From the NCBI GenBank assembly GCA_023388315.1, contig JAEWGM010000030.1, forward strand, positions 7,031-71,030: 64,000 nt of DNA. Direction: 5' to 3'. Within the stretch, counting starts at the first letter, position 1, and every line of letters starts with the position of its first letter. Of the stretch, positions 53,867 through 62,559 are shown one piece after another. The stretch comes from Bacteroidota bacterium. Lineage in GTDB: Bacteria > Bacteroidota > Bacteroidia > Bacteroidales > Dysgonomonadaceae. The notes beneath the pieces were generated by a model. The model made no database searches. It was given only the letters and a program-made list of their open reading frames with translations, and had not been told where the DNA came from. Both the position numbers and the translations under genes were made by a program.

Positions 53867-54094
53867 ATGAAACAATTATCGAAAGTAACCAAAACATTTA
53901 CGCTTTTTATTTTTGGATTATTGTCATCTGTAGTAGCGTTTGCTCAAGATGAAGGCCCCTCTTTAGACATTAATGTAAATACAAACGAGGGTGGCGCATT
54001 TTACACTCAAATTTGGTTTTGGGTGATAGCAGGCTTGGTTTTTATTCTTCTCTTAGTCGCCCTGCTCAGAGGTGGCGGTGGAAACAAAGCCTAA
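53867..54094 (+). CDS. Small exported/membrane-anchored protein
   Basis: 75 residues: signal peptide (FTLFIFGLLSSVVAFAQ), a short acidic segment, and a C-terminal membrane segment (IWFWVIAGLVFILLLVALL) with a tail GGGGNKA. Such tail-anchored small proteins are frequent in Bacteroidota; no family is recognised. Its terminator lies 30 bases after the stop. Confidence 0.65.
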   Translation: MKQLSKVTKTFTLFIFGLLSSVVAFAQDEGPSLDINVNTNEGGAFYTQIWFWVIAGLVFILLLVALLRGGGGNKA

Positions 54095-54121
54095 TAAAGA
54101 AAAATAAACTACACTATGGCG

Positions 54122-54157
54122 AAAGCTGCCGGCAGTTAATGTCGGTGGCTTTTGTTT
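54122..54157 (+). terminator. Intrinsic terminator after the small membrane protein
   Basis: AAAGC...GCTTT stem with inner CCG/CGG pairing around the GCCGGCAG loop, followed by TTTGTTTTTT. Confidence 0.6.
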
Positions 54158-54233
54158 TTTGTGGAGATATTAAATGTTAGACGATTGTTAGATTTTAGAT
54201 GTTAGAGGCGGTACGCGGAGTAGGGCAGCCCCC

Positions 54234-54794
54234 TCATCGATATAAAATCACCCCCGCCACGCCAGAGAGCACAATTAACAAAATGGGATCTACTTTTCTG
54301 ATGGATGCGATAAAGACCGCTCCGAAAATAATCCAGCTTTTATAGTCGATAAAGTTGTGGTCGTCAATGAGCAAAAGGGCGGCGGAAGCGATCAAGCCTA
54401 TAATCGCAGGTTTCAGTACCGACAGAGAAGCCTGCATCCACGCGTTGTTGTTCAAGCGAGCGAAAAACGCGCAAACAATGGTCATCAAGATAACGGACGG
54501 AATACTCACCGCGATGGTACAAATGGCCGATCCAATAATGCCATAAGATGTGCCAAACCCCATATTGGTTACCACAGAATAGCCGATATAAGTGGCTGAG
54601 TTAAAGGCGATGGGCCCAGGCGTAGCTTGTGAAATGGCGACAATATCGGTGAAATCGGCTACCGAAATCCACTGATGCGCGTCCACCACTTCGTATTGAA
54701 TAAGCGGCAACATGGCGTATCCGCCCCCAAACCCAAAAAGGCCGATTTTTAAAAACGCGACAAATAAAGAAAAGTAAAGTTCTAATAGTTCCAT
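54234..54794 (-). CDS. Chromate transporter, half-length CHR protein (second)
   Basis: 186 residues with about six membrane spans, matching one CHR domain: FGFGGGYAMLPLI near the N-terminus, then ISQATPGPIAFNSATYIGY. The adjacent gene upstream on the same strand encodes the other half. Paired short CHR proteins export chromate or related anions together and are often annotated ChrA/ChrB. The genes are eight bases apart, so they are co-expressed. Confidence 0.9.
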   Translation of the reverse strand: MELLELYFSLFVAFLKIGLFGFGGGYAMLPLIQYEVVDAHQWISVADFTDIVAISQATPGPIAFNSATYIGYSVVTNMGFGTSYGIIGSAICTIAVSIPSVILMTIVCAFFARLNNNAWMQASLSVLKPAIIGLIASAALLLIDDHNFIDYKSWIIFGAVFIASIRKVDPILLIVLSGVAGVILYR

Positions 54795-54801
54795 GCCAGT
54801 T

Positions 54802-55359
54802 CTAACGCTTGAATTTTTTTCTTACAAACGCAAAGTGCAAAATCCCCAACAAGATGGAAACCAGTACAATATAAATGGGCGATACGCCCAAAAGCCATAC
54901 TGAAAGGGCAACAACAACCGGAATCCACATATTTTTCCAATTCACTTTGGCCGCTTTTCCCAAATTCAACAACGGTGCGGCAATCAATGCCACCACGGCC
55001 GGGCGAATTCCTTTAAATACTCGCTCCACCACCGGGTTGTCTTTAAATTGCACAAAAATTATCGCGATAAGCAGAATAACAATAAACGATGGCAAAATAA
55101 CCCCGATACCCGAAAACAAACTGCCTTTAAACCCCATTCTTTTGTTACCTACAAACAGTGCCGTGTTTAAGGCTAGCGGTCCGGGCAGGGATTGAGCTAT
55201 GGCCAAGGTATCTATAAACTCCTCGTCTTGAAGCCAATGGCGTTTGTCCACAATTTCGTTTCTAATAAGCGGAATCATGGCATATCCACCGCCGAAAGTG
55301 AACGCTCCCAGTTTAAAAAAAATAATAAATAATTCCCAATATTGTTTTGCTCTGCTCAT
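54802..55359 (-). CDS. Chromate transporter, half-length CHR protein (first)
   Basis: 185 residues from the ATG at 55359, also one CHR domain: FTFGGGYAMIPLIRNEIV and IAQSLPGPLALNTALFVG. It is translated just before the second half; together they span the length of the fused ChrA proteins. The ATG at 55359 is twelve bases downstream of a terminator-like hairpin, which may regulate it. Confidence 0.9.
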   Translation of the reverse strand: MSRAKQYWELFIIFFKLGAFTFGGGYAMIPLIRNEIVDKRHWLQDEEFIDTLAIAQSLPGPLALNTALFVGNKRMGFKGSLFSGIGVILPSFIVILLIAIIFVQFKDNPVVERVFKGIRPAVVALIAAPLLNLGKAAKVNWKNMWIPVVVALSVWLLGVSPIYIVLVSILLGILHFAFVRKKFKR

Positions 55360-55370
55360 GTGTATCAACT

Positions 55371-55418
55371 AAAAAAAGCAGATTGCCAATTGATGTAATC
55401 TCCTGAAAATCTGCTTTT
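55371..55418 (-). terminator. Terminator-like hairpin directly before the chromate transporter genes
   Basis: On the minus strand AAGCAGATT pairs with AATCTGCTT across a 23-base loop and is followed by seven T. It ends a 200-base structured stretch, so it is either the terminator of a small RNA or an attenuator for the chromate transporter genes. Confidence 0.75.
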
Positions 55419-55420
55419 AT

Positions 55421-55617
55421 AAGAAGCCGCATCGGCGGAATAATTCGAAACTCCCTATGACAGGATTTGAGTGTTCCGGTATCTTTGTAATCCACTGTTA
55501 GTCAGAGACGTCTTCCCGAAGGATGTGGCCCGCCATTGACACCAAAAACGAGTCTCGGTTTATAGAATGTAATTGATGAGTTTCCCAATCGACCAATGCG
55601 GCAAAACTCATTCTTTT
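55421..55617 (-). ncRNA. Structured RNA candidate (6S-like rod) upstream of the chromate transporter
   Basis: A -7 box (TATCTTTG at 55625-55632, minus strand) predicts a start near 55617. Nested long-range pairs then close a rod: TTCTT with AAGAA, ATGCGGC (55596-55602) with GCCGCAT (55426-55432), GAGTTTC (55578-55584) with GAAACTC (55447-55453), and an inner GGATT/AATCC hairpin at 55463-55493. The length (about 190 bases) and rod shape are like 6S RNA, but I cannot confirm the family, and a riboswitch-like leader for the chromate transporter is equally possible. Confidence 0.45.
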
Positions 55618-55624
55618 TATATTT

Positions 55625-55632
55625 CAAAGATA
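55625..55632 (-). promoter_or_regulatory. -7 box of the structured RNA
   Basis: TATCTTTG on the minus strand, exact TAnnTTTG match, upstream of the predicted rod-shaped RNA. Confidence 0.5.
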
Positions 55633-55719
55633 CAATGTGATTATGATATAACCAAATATTTTTACAGTTATTTTTATAAATTCTTTCTATCTCATTTTGG
55701 AACTCAGAAAATCAATTTA

Positions 55720-57069
55720 TTAATTGTTTTTGATGGTTTTGGAAACCTCTTCATCGCTTAGTTCGTGATTGATTAAATCGCCCGCCAAATATTGGTCGTA
55801 AGCGCTCATATCAATCATTCCGTGCCCCGACAGGTTGAATAAAATGGTTTTATGTGTTCCTTCTTCTTTCGCTTTCAACGCCTCCTGAATGGTGGCGGCA
55901 ATGGCGTGCGTAGATTCCGGCGCGGGCACAATGCCTTCCGTTTGCGCGAATAATACGCCTGCTTCAAATGTTTCAAGTTGCTTAATGGCCACCGCTTCAA
56001 TAAGCCCGTCTTTAAGCAATTGGCTCACAATGCTTCCCGCACCGTGGTAGCGCAAGCCGCCGGCATGGATGTTGGCAGGGGTGAAGTTATGCCCCAAGGT
56101 GTACATCGGGATGAGCGGCGTGTAACCGGTTTCATCGCCAAAGTCGTATCTGAAAACGCCTTTTGTTAGTTTCGGACACGATGCCGGTTCGGCAGCGATA
56201 AAACGGGTGTTTTTTTCGCCTTTCAGGTTATGGCGCAAAAAGGGAAACGAAATACCCGAAAAATTCGATCCGCCGCCAAAACATCCGATAACAATATCGG
56301 GATATTCGCCGGCCATCTCCATTTGTTTCTCGGCTTCCAGCCCAATGATGGTTTGGTGCAACGACACATGGTTGAGCACGCTGCCCAGTGAATATTTGCA
56401 ACCGGGCGTTTGCATAGCCAGTTCAATGGCTTCGGAAATGGCGGTTCCTAAACTTCCTTGGTAGTTGGGGTGGTCGGTAATGATTTTTCTTCCCGCTTTG
56501 GTGGACATACTGGGCGAGGGAATTACTTGCGCGCCCCACGTTTGCATTAGCGAACGGCGGTAAGGCTTTTGTTCGTAACTTATTTTTACCATGTAAACGG
56601 CCAGTTCCAAACCAAACGTTTTCGCGGCGAATGCCAGCGCGGTTCCCCACTGTCCGGCGCCTGTTTCGGTGGTTAAGTGGGTGGTGCCGTCTACTTTGTT
56701 GTAATACGCTTGTGGCAAAGCCGAGTTTAATTTATGTGATCCCACCGGGCTCACGCTTTCATTCTTAAAATAAATGTGGGCGGGCGTGTCCAGCGCTTTC
56801 TCCAAGCCGTAGGCACGCACAAGTGGGCTGGGACGATAGATTTTGTATTTATCGCGCACTTCTTCTGGAATATCAAGCCAGGTATCGGTATCGTTGAGTT
56901 CCTGCCTTGCTAGTTCTTCGCCGAACAGCGGATAAAGGTCTTCGGGTGTAAGCGCCTCTTTTGTTTCGGGGTTGATCATGGGTAGAGGCTTGGTTTTCAT
57001 CTCTGCCACAATGTTATACCATTGGGTTGGAATTTCTGCTTCGGGAAGGATAAATTTTTTTGTTTTCAT
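55720..57069 (-). CDS. trpB: Tryptophan synthase beta chain, TrpB2 type
   Basis: 449 residues from the ATG at 57069. The Schiff-base Lys (about residue 113) is in SVSPVGSHKLNSAL; TGAGQWGTALA and GCFGGGSNFSGISFPFL bind PLP phosphate. The longer N-terminus and overall length mark the TrpB2 subgroup rather than the TrpB1 that pairs with TrpA. No trpA is in the window. TrpB2 condenses indole with serine and may salvage indole. It has its own leader with a terminator-like hairpin (57104-57137). Confidence 0.92.
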   Translation of the reverse strand: MKTKKFILPEAEIPTQWYNIVAEMKTKPLPMINPETKEALTPEDLYPLFGEELARQELNDTDTWLDIPEEVRDKYKIYRPSPLVRAYGLEKALDTPAHIYFKNESVSPVGSHKLNSALPQAYYNKVDGTTHLTTETGAGQWGTALAFAAKTFGLELAVYMVKISYEQKPYRRSLMQTWGAQVIPSPSMSTKAGRKIITDHPNYQGSLGTAISEAIELAMQTPGCKYSLGSVLNHVSLHQTIIGLEAEKQMEMAGEYPDIVIGCFGGGSNFSGISFPFLRHNLKGEKNTRFIAAEPASCPKLTKGVFRYDFGDETGYTPLIPMYTLGHNFTPANIHAGGLRYHGAGSIVSQLLKDGLIEAVAIKQLETFEAGVLFAQTEGIVPAPESTHAIAATIQEALKAKEEGTHKTILFNLSGHGMIDMSAYDQYLAGDLINHELSDEEVSKTIKNN

Positions 57070-57103
57070 TTGATGATGGTTATTGCGATCGTAAATTTTA
57101 GAA

Positions 57104-57137
57104 ACAAAAACGCCTGAAAGCAATCACTCGTCAGGCA
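57104..57137 (-). promoter_or_regulatory. Leader hairpin ahead of trpB
   Basis: TGCCTGA pairs with TCAGGCG (57111-57137) and a T-run follows, 35-42 bases before the trpB ATG, with a TACATTTG -7 box at 57176-57183. This is the position expected of a transcriptional attenuator. I see no ORF with Trp codons in the leader. Confidence 0.5.
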
Positions 57138-57359
57138 CTGTGTCTGTTTGATTGGATAAATTGAATTATACTGTACAAATGTACGATTATTTTGTGAATT
57201 TCCACTATTTTGCCATTTCTGAAATTTCGGTGCGTTGTGCTTCAATAGAATGCTTGCCAATTGGTACAAGGTCAGCACATGGCAATAAATGATTATTCGT
57301 AAAGCGTTAAGTATCTTTTATTAACTCTGTCTGTCAAAATGAGGTGAAGAGCAAACTCC

Positions 57360-57450
57360 TTGTCACGGACTTTAGTCCCAAAAATCGTGGCTAAAGCCTT
57401 TTCGGGATTTGTTTTGAACCTCCGCTTTAAAAAGCGGAGTTACTAGACCA
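57360..57450. repeat. Cluster of short palindromes in the trpB/glsB spacer
   Basis: GGACTTTAGTCC, GGCTAAAGCC and the hairpin CTCCGCTTTAAAAAGCGGAG lie close together, resembling decayed units of the same intergenic palindrome families seen further along. The remaining spacer is AT-rich without genes. Confidence 0.55.
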
Positions 57451-57588
57451 TTTTGTGAATAAGATGATAATTATTATCACTATTGACCGCCAAAATTTCG
57501 GCAAATCAGTTGAAACCTTTATCAGCAAATCGTTTTAGTATATTGATTGGGAGAATGGGTCTCGTTTTAACTTCGTAGAAGTTTTCAG

Positions 57589-57740
57589 TGCATAACCCCC
57601 AATGAAATTGGGGGGAGCGGGCGGGTATGTCTATCAGCACCAAACTCTGTAAGAGTTTACCAAACCCTTTTAGGGAAACGCTTACAGCGTTTTTCCGTTA
57701 TTTCGTCTGTTGCCCTCCAATTAAAATTGGGGGTTATGCA
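57589..57740. repeat. Inverted-repeat element, about 150 bases, MITE-like
   Basis: Ends TGCATAACCCCCAAT (57589-57603) and its perfect 15-base reverse complement (57726-57740). Inside are further hairpins: CCCCCAATGAAATTGGGGG, AAACTCTGTAAGAGTTT and AAACGCTTACAGCGTTT. No ORF or transposase is inside, so it would depend on outside enzymes if mobile. Target-site duplications are not obvious. Confidence 0.6.
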
Positions 57741-57899
57741 AAGGTTTGTCGTACCGACAAATTTAGTCGATCAGCAATAATAGATTATTATACAAAAACT
57801 TATTTTGTTGAAAAGTTGTGGTTGTGAGTGTTTTCGCAAAAAAAATATCCGACAAAAAACTTTGCCTGATATTTTTTTACTTCCCTCCTCAACATAGGT

Positions 57900-58121
57900 T
57901 TATCTTCTGCCTCTTACCATAGCGTATAACCACAATACGATAACAGAGCCTAAAATGGCAAGCAGCAACGTCCTGATATTGAATGCGTCAACGGTGCCTA
58001 AACCCAGCATCGACCCAATCCATCCGCCTAAAAATGCGCCGGCAATACCTATTAATATGGTTATAATGCAACCGCCGGGGTCTTTGCCCGGACGAATCCA
58101 TTTGGCGATGGCGCCCGCCAA
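57900..58121 (-). pseudogene. GlsB/YeaQ/YmgE-family membrane protein with missing normal start
   Basis: The conserved body AGAIAKWIRPGKDPGGCIITILIGIAGAFLGG and a C-terminal membrane segment are intact. Homologous N-terminal residues (SSWIILGL) continue in frame upstream to a TAG at 58161-58163, yet no ATG or GTG lies between; only an internal TTG at 58121 could start a 73-residue product lacking part of the first membrane helix. The mobilizable element begins within roughly 200 bases. A truncation by insertion, or a start lost by mutation, would explain this. A functional TTG start is not excluded. Confidence 0.5.
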
Positions 58122-58394
58122 TAAACCTAAAATGATCCATGATGATTTTTTGCTTTTGAACTATCTTGTTGAAGAATAGAGTGTTACCATTTAGGAATAG
58201 ACGGATAGGTAACGATTTAGAAATGAGCGGAGTGCATTGAGGCACATTGTTTTGAATAGCCAAAGAACGCTCACTATTTCACTTGCAAAGATAACCCTTT
58301 GCGAGGGAAAGTGAGCGTTTTTGCGTAATTTTCTTCTTAAAAGTTTTGTCGCAACTGAAATACAACGATGAAAGGAAAAAGTATGCGTATTCAT

Positions 58395-59651
58395 TTACAG
58401 CCGTTGCGAGCGGTTACGGTTGATAAGCTGTTTCCATTTCTGTTCGCACCAATCGCTAATGGGAAGTCCGTTGATGGTGAGGAGTGGTCGCTTCTTCTCG
58501 TCCTTGATGATACGGATTTCGCTGTCCTCTTCCGTGAACTCTCTCTTGTATAATCCCGAATAGGCTTTAGCCGTTCCTCGTTGGGGAGTCTCCGTGCGAT
58601 ACATCTCCGCTATTCTGTCATCAGAGAAATCCATCTTTCGGAGCATCAGACGGATATTCAAGAGTTGGTAGAAACCACTGAAGAAGCGTTTTATCCAATT
58701 CCGCTCTTCCTCGTAAATCTGCACGGTCTCTTTCAATTCGGCAATGGCTCTATCCCTTTCCTTAACCGTATCCTGCAAAAGGACGACCTCCTTTCGGACT
58801 TCATTCTTCTCCTTTTCCGAAAGATACCGTTGTCGTTCAGCTTCCTGCTCCAAGTCTTCTATGCGTTTCTCTGCCTTGTCGAGTTCGGAGTTGCCAAAGA
58901 GGGAGTACAGCGTGCCTTTCATTCGGAGCTTGCCTGCCTGCTTCTCCAGCTCCTTTATCTTGGCTGTGAGTTCCGCCTTTTGAGCTTCCTTCTCTTTCGT
59001 AGATTTGAGAATTTCCTTGTAATACTCCATCGTGGTGCGGTGCTTGGCGACCGAGCCGTATACGCCCCGTTCCAATCCGAAACGCTGCATTCGCTTGGCA
59101 TAGTCCGTCTGATACTGCTCCAGCTTCTTGGGCGTAAGCACATCATCGGCACAAAGCCGTACCTTGTTCTTCTTCGTCTTGTACTTCCGCTTCCCATTCT
59201 CGGCTTCCTCTTTGGCTTTCCTCCTTTCACCCGTGACAATCGGAACAACTGTGGCGTGAATATGGGGCGTTTCCTCATCTGCGTGCAGCGTGGCAGCGAC
59301 CACGTTGTCCGCCCCGAAAGTGGAGCGAAGCCAATCCATTGATTCATCGCACCACTCGTACAGGCGTCCTTCCTGCTCTATACGAGCCATATCCTTTGGT
59401 GAGCTTGACAGAATAAAGCGTAAGGCTTTAACTTGGTTCTTTGCTACCTTTCGGTAGATACCGGCTGTGGCGATACGATGCTCTATCGCTTCGCTACGGT
59501 TGGTTACATTTGCAGGGAATTGCACCAATTCCCTGTTCAGGTGTGTGCGAGAAGGATCGACGTTACTCGGGGTATATGTCCGCGCTATATGAGCAGTATT
59601 TCCCGAGTCGTTGCTTCTCGCCTTGTCTATATGTAATACGGCGTAGCCCAT
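58395..59651 (-). CDS. MobV-family relaxase
   Basis: 418 residues. The N-terminal relaxase domain has the metal-binding HADEETPHIH (about 123-132), the HUH-type motif, after YAVLHIDKAR. The C-terminal half is a coiled-coil (about 230-320) and basic tail, typical of Bacteroides MobV/BmgA-like proteins. It would nick the element's origin and lead conjugative transfer when supplied with a mating machinery. The gene is followed at 58394-58264 by a gene-free stretch to the chromosomal gene, so the element's left end should lie there. Confidence 0.93.
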   Translation of the reverse strand: MGYAVLHIDKARSNDSGNTAHIARTYTPSNVDPSRTHLNRELVQFPANVTNRSEAIEHRIATAGIYRKVAKNQVKALRFILSSSPKDMARIEQEGRLYEWCDESMDWLRSTFGADNVVAATLHADEETPHIHATVVPIVTGERRKAKEEAENGKRKYKTKKNKVRLCADDVLTPKKLEQYQTDYAKRMQRFGLERGVYGSVAKHRTTMEYYKEILKSTKEKEAQKAELTAKIKELEKQAGKLRMKGTLYSLFGNSELDKAEKRIEDLEQEAERQRYLSEKEKNEVRKEVVLLQDTVKERDRAIAELKETVQIYEEERNWIKRFFSGFYQLLNIRLMLRKMDFSDDRIAEMYRTETPQRGTAKAYSGLYKREFTEEDSEIRIIKDEKKRPLLTINGLPISDWCEQKWKQLINRNRSQRL

Positions 59652-59699
59652 AAGATGAATATTGCTTTAAGGGGTATCCAAAGGGGCGAAGTCCCTTGG

Positions 59700-59760
59700 C
59701 TCAGAAGGGTATTTTTAGCGATAACGGAGTGCAGCGTGAAGAAAATACCCTAATGAGCTA
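59700..59760. other. Candidate origin of transfer
   Basis: AGGGTATTTT (59706-59715) and AAAATACCCT (59742-59751), a perfect 10-bp inverted repeat with a 26-base spacer, lie just upstream of the relaxase gene. MobV oriTs sit next to mob and contain an inverted repeat, so this is a plausible nick region, not proof. The interval 59760-59980 shows nothing else I can name. Confidence 0.4.
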
Positions 59761-59982
59761 TGGCATTTCTCGAAATGTCCGCTCCGCCCTGCTCGTACTT
59801 CTTTCTTGTTGCGTTGCATTCTGTGAATGCCTGCACGCTTTGTTTCTAAGTTTTGCTCTGCAAACTTGCTGCTCTGAGGAACTGCCGTAGCTATCGAAAC
59901 AAAGCCGTTTATTCGCATACATTTTATTTCCTGAATCTTTGAACACCTGATGATAGAATAATGTTGTTTGCTCTCTTTTGCC

Positions 59983-60927
59983 TTATCGTCTAAGTCCTCG
60001 TTTGCGAGGTGGTATCACCTGCTTTAGTTCTGTTCTTTGGGCGACGTGATAGTCGTTGAGGTCTTTGTATCGGGCATAGTATTGGCTCATATCCTCTACC
60101 TTGATGCCTGAAGATTGGATACCCTGAAGAGCTTGCCGTCCTGCCTCATCGTTGTCGAAGAATGCTCGAACGGAGTCGCTGCCTTTCTCGTGGAGATAGG
60201 CGATGGCTCGTGGAAGATTGTTGACCGAGTTCAGAACTATGGAAGGCGAAATGCTTTCTTTCCCTTTCATCGTGAGAAGGGAAAGGAAATCCATAAAGCC
60301 CTCAAAGATGCAGTGAGGAGCATTGTTCGCTTCTCCTGCAATCAGAGAAATATCCTTTGGAGCTATTGTGCCCTTGAATGTCTTGTCGTCTCGGAGTTCA
60401 TATCCTCCTGCACGATTGGCAAAGCCGATGGCAGAATACTCTCGTCCTCCTACCTCGTAACGAACGTGACGGAGATAAGGGCTTGCCACGGCAAGGTCTA
60501 TCCTGCGTACCTCTCGAAGATAGTTTTGCAGATACAGGGGCAACTCTTCGCTGATGAAGAGAATACGCCTTACATTACTTGGTCGCTGTTCATCTCTTAT
60601 CTGCTCTGTGTGAGTTTCACGATGAAAGGAAGAGAAAGCGAGGGTTATCGCTTTTCTTTCGGCAAGATGTGCCATTGCTTCGTAGGCACTGCATCCTTGC
60701 ATCTGCATCACAAGGTCGATGATGCTTCCACCTTGGCTTGTCCCATAGTCGTGCCACAAGTTTTGCCGAAAGTCCACTTTCAAGCTGGCATTGGGGTCTT
60801 CTCGGTAGGGTGCATTGTAAAGGGCATAGCCGTTGTAACGTTTGGCAGGCTCAATGCCACAGGCGTGCAGGTAGTCACCTATCGGTATCGCTTTGATGTA
60901 TTGTAGGTCGTAATATTCGTTGTTCAT
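59983..60927 (-). CDS. Toprim primase-like protein of the mobilizable element
   Basis: About 314 residues from the ATG at 60927. The N-terminal part resembles a CHC2-type primase domain (YLHACGIEPAKRYNGYALYNAP... then DYGTSQGGSIIDLVMQMQG), but the zinc-finger Cys and His are mostly replaced. The Toprim region is later (CIFEGFMDFLSLL and FFDNDEAGRQALQGIQ with the DxD-type acidic pair). These are common in Bacteroides mobilizable transposons, where they aid replication. Earlier in-frame ATGs at 60954 and 60948 are possible. Confidence 0.85.
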   Translation of the reverse strand: MNNEYYDLQYIKAIPIGDYLHACGIEPAKRYNGYALYNAPYREDPNASLKVDFRQNLWHDYGTSQGGSIIDLVMQMQGCSAYEAMAHLAERKAITLAFSSFHRETHTEQIRDEQRPSNVRRILFISEELPLYLQNYLREVRRIDLAVASPYLRHVRYEVGGREYSAIGFANRAGGYELRDDKTFKGTIAPKDISLIAGEANNAPHCIFEGFMDFLSLLTMKGKESISPSIVLNSVNNLPRAIAYLHEKGSDSVRAFFDNDEAGRQALQGIQSSGIKVEDMSQYYARYKDLNDYHVAQRTELKQVIPPRKRGLRR

Positions 60928-61288
60928 TGTTGGATTTGGGTTATTCATATTCATTGTTCGTTATTTCATTGTTTGCTCTGTTTTCTCTTTTTAGAATTTT
61001 CCTCTTTTTATCTTACTACCCTTCGACACTCGAATAAGTGACTGACAGTGAAAGAGAAAAGTGTAACACTTCATTCTGTTTTATCCTTCTACATCTCCTG
61101 TCTACGCTTTTCCTCATTCCTTCTGCCGTAGAAGCGTAGAAAGATGGTAGTAAGCTGTGTCGCAAGATGGATACCTCCTGCAATCCTTTCTCTTTCACTG
61201 TATTATCCTTAGTTGTAGTAACGTAGTAAGGAGAATAGGAAAGAAAAGAGAAAGGAATATTGCAAAGGAGAGTGATAATAACAGAGTG

Positions 61289-62479
61289 CTATGGCGGTTG
61301 CTCGGGGTGAATCTTGCGGACGGCATAGACATATACGGGATTGCCGTTTATCCTGCGACACTCCCTCGTATAGCCAGCCTTTCGCAAGGCTTCGCCCATC
61401 CGCTTGGGAGAGAGCTGCTGTCGGGTATAGCAGGAGAGATGCCCCACTATCTCCGAATTGGTCATATAGAAACGCTTGGTGGCTTTCTCTGCTTCCGTGG
61501 GAAAAGTAAAATAGCGGAGCAACAGTTCCATCTCTGCCGTATAGACTTGGAAAGCTTCGCTGTTATGGTGCAGTTCGATAATCTCCTTATCGTTGAACCA
61601 ATAGCGAAACCCGTCATTCAATAGGGTCTTGGCTTCGCTGTAAACGGCATCCATCGGAATGCTCTTGGCTCGGTCTATCTCTATCGCCAGCACCTCAAAA
61701 GGGAGGAAGCGTCTGCTCCCTGTCGGGTCGGTGAGGAAGTCGTTGCCATTGACCGAAGCCACGAAACTCGCCAAGTGGGGTCGATCCTCGATGTGTTTCT
61801 CATAAGGCATACGGTACTTCACCTGCGGACAGGTGATAAGGTTCTTCAGTTCGTTCTCGTCCCGTTTGTTGAGGGCTTTGAGCTGGTCGTCAATGTTGAT
61901 GATGAGGTTTTGCCCGATAAGGCTCAGCACGTCCTTCTCCTGTGGGTATATCTTCCCCGTATAGCGGTAATCGGAGAGAGAGGGAGGACAGAGCAAGTCA
62001 AGAAACGTGGTCTTGAACTTGCCCTGCTCGCCTGTCAGCACAAGGCAGGTATGATTACGACATTGCTTGTCGTCCATTGCATTGGCGACCACTGCTACGA
62101 GCCACTTGGTGAGGTATTCTTTCCATTTCTCGGAGTTGGTTACGCTCACGCAGTCGGCAAGGGCGGTAATAGCTTCCGCATTTCTTTTCGTCAGCGGTAA
62201 GGCTTCGAAATAGGTTTGTACAGGGTTGACACGTGGGGAGAAATCGCTTTCGATGATGCTGTACAGGTTATCGGGCGAGGTCTGTACATCGGCTTCCTTA
62301 TCTAAAGCTCGTTTGAGGGTATTGATGCAGTAGCGGTCTATGGCTGTGTAATCGCCCGTTCCTCGTGGACGGTGCTCCGCTCGGTGCAACACGGTGTTGT
62401 ACCGAAATTCGTAACGAGCCGAAAGGAACTCTTCTATTTGCGTGTTCTTGGAGAGGTTGTCCTTCTCTTCTTTTTTCAT
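61289..62479 (-). CDS. VirE/VapE-family ATPase of the mobilizable element
   Basis: 396 residues. The VirE-family core has VLTGEQGKFKTTFLDLLCP (Walker A, about residue 165) and IINIDDQLKAL (Walker-B-like), then SFVASVNGNDFLTDPTGSRRFLPFEV with the arginine finger region. The N-terminus has a helical segment. These proteins are phage-satellite/plasmid-type superfamily 3 helicase relatives, probably a replication helicase for the element. The Toprim protein follows on the same strand after a gene-free gap of about 330 bases. Confidence 0.85.
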   Translation of the reverse strand: MKKEEKDNLSKNTQIEEFLSARYEFRYNTVLHRAEHRPRGTGDYTAIDRYCINTLKRALDKEADVQTSPDNLYSIIESDFSPRVNPVQTYFEALPLTKRNAEAITALADCVSVTNSEKWKEYLTKWLVAVVANAMDDKQCRNHTCLVLTGEQGKFKTTFLDLLCPPSLSDYRYTGKIYPQEKDVLSLIGQNLIINIDDQLKALNKRDENELKNLITCPQVKYRMPYEKHIEDRPHLASFVASVNGNDFLTDPTGSRRFLPFEVLAIEIDRAKSIPMDAVYSEAKTLLNDGFRYWFNDKEIIELHHNSEAFQVYTAEMELLLRYFTFPTEAEKATKRFYMTNSEIVGHLSCYTRQQLSPKRMGEALRKAGYTRECRRINGNPVYVYAVRKIHPEQPP

Positions 62480-62559
62480 TGTTCGTATCTCTTTTATTTG
62501 CTTGATTTTGAACTTTCATCCGAAAACGGATGCTGAAACCAAGTTAAAGAGGCGAACAA

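Noticed and set aside
55421..55617. Structured RNA as tmRNA, RNase P RNA, or TPP or cobalamin riboswitch
   Set aside because: None of the conserved blocks of those RNAs (for example the tmRNA tRNA-like ends or the RNase P GAGGAAAGTCC) is seen, so only a generic rod-like or 6S-like label is kept.
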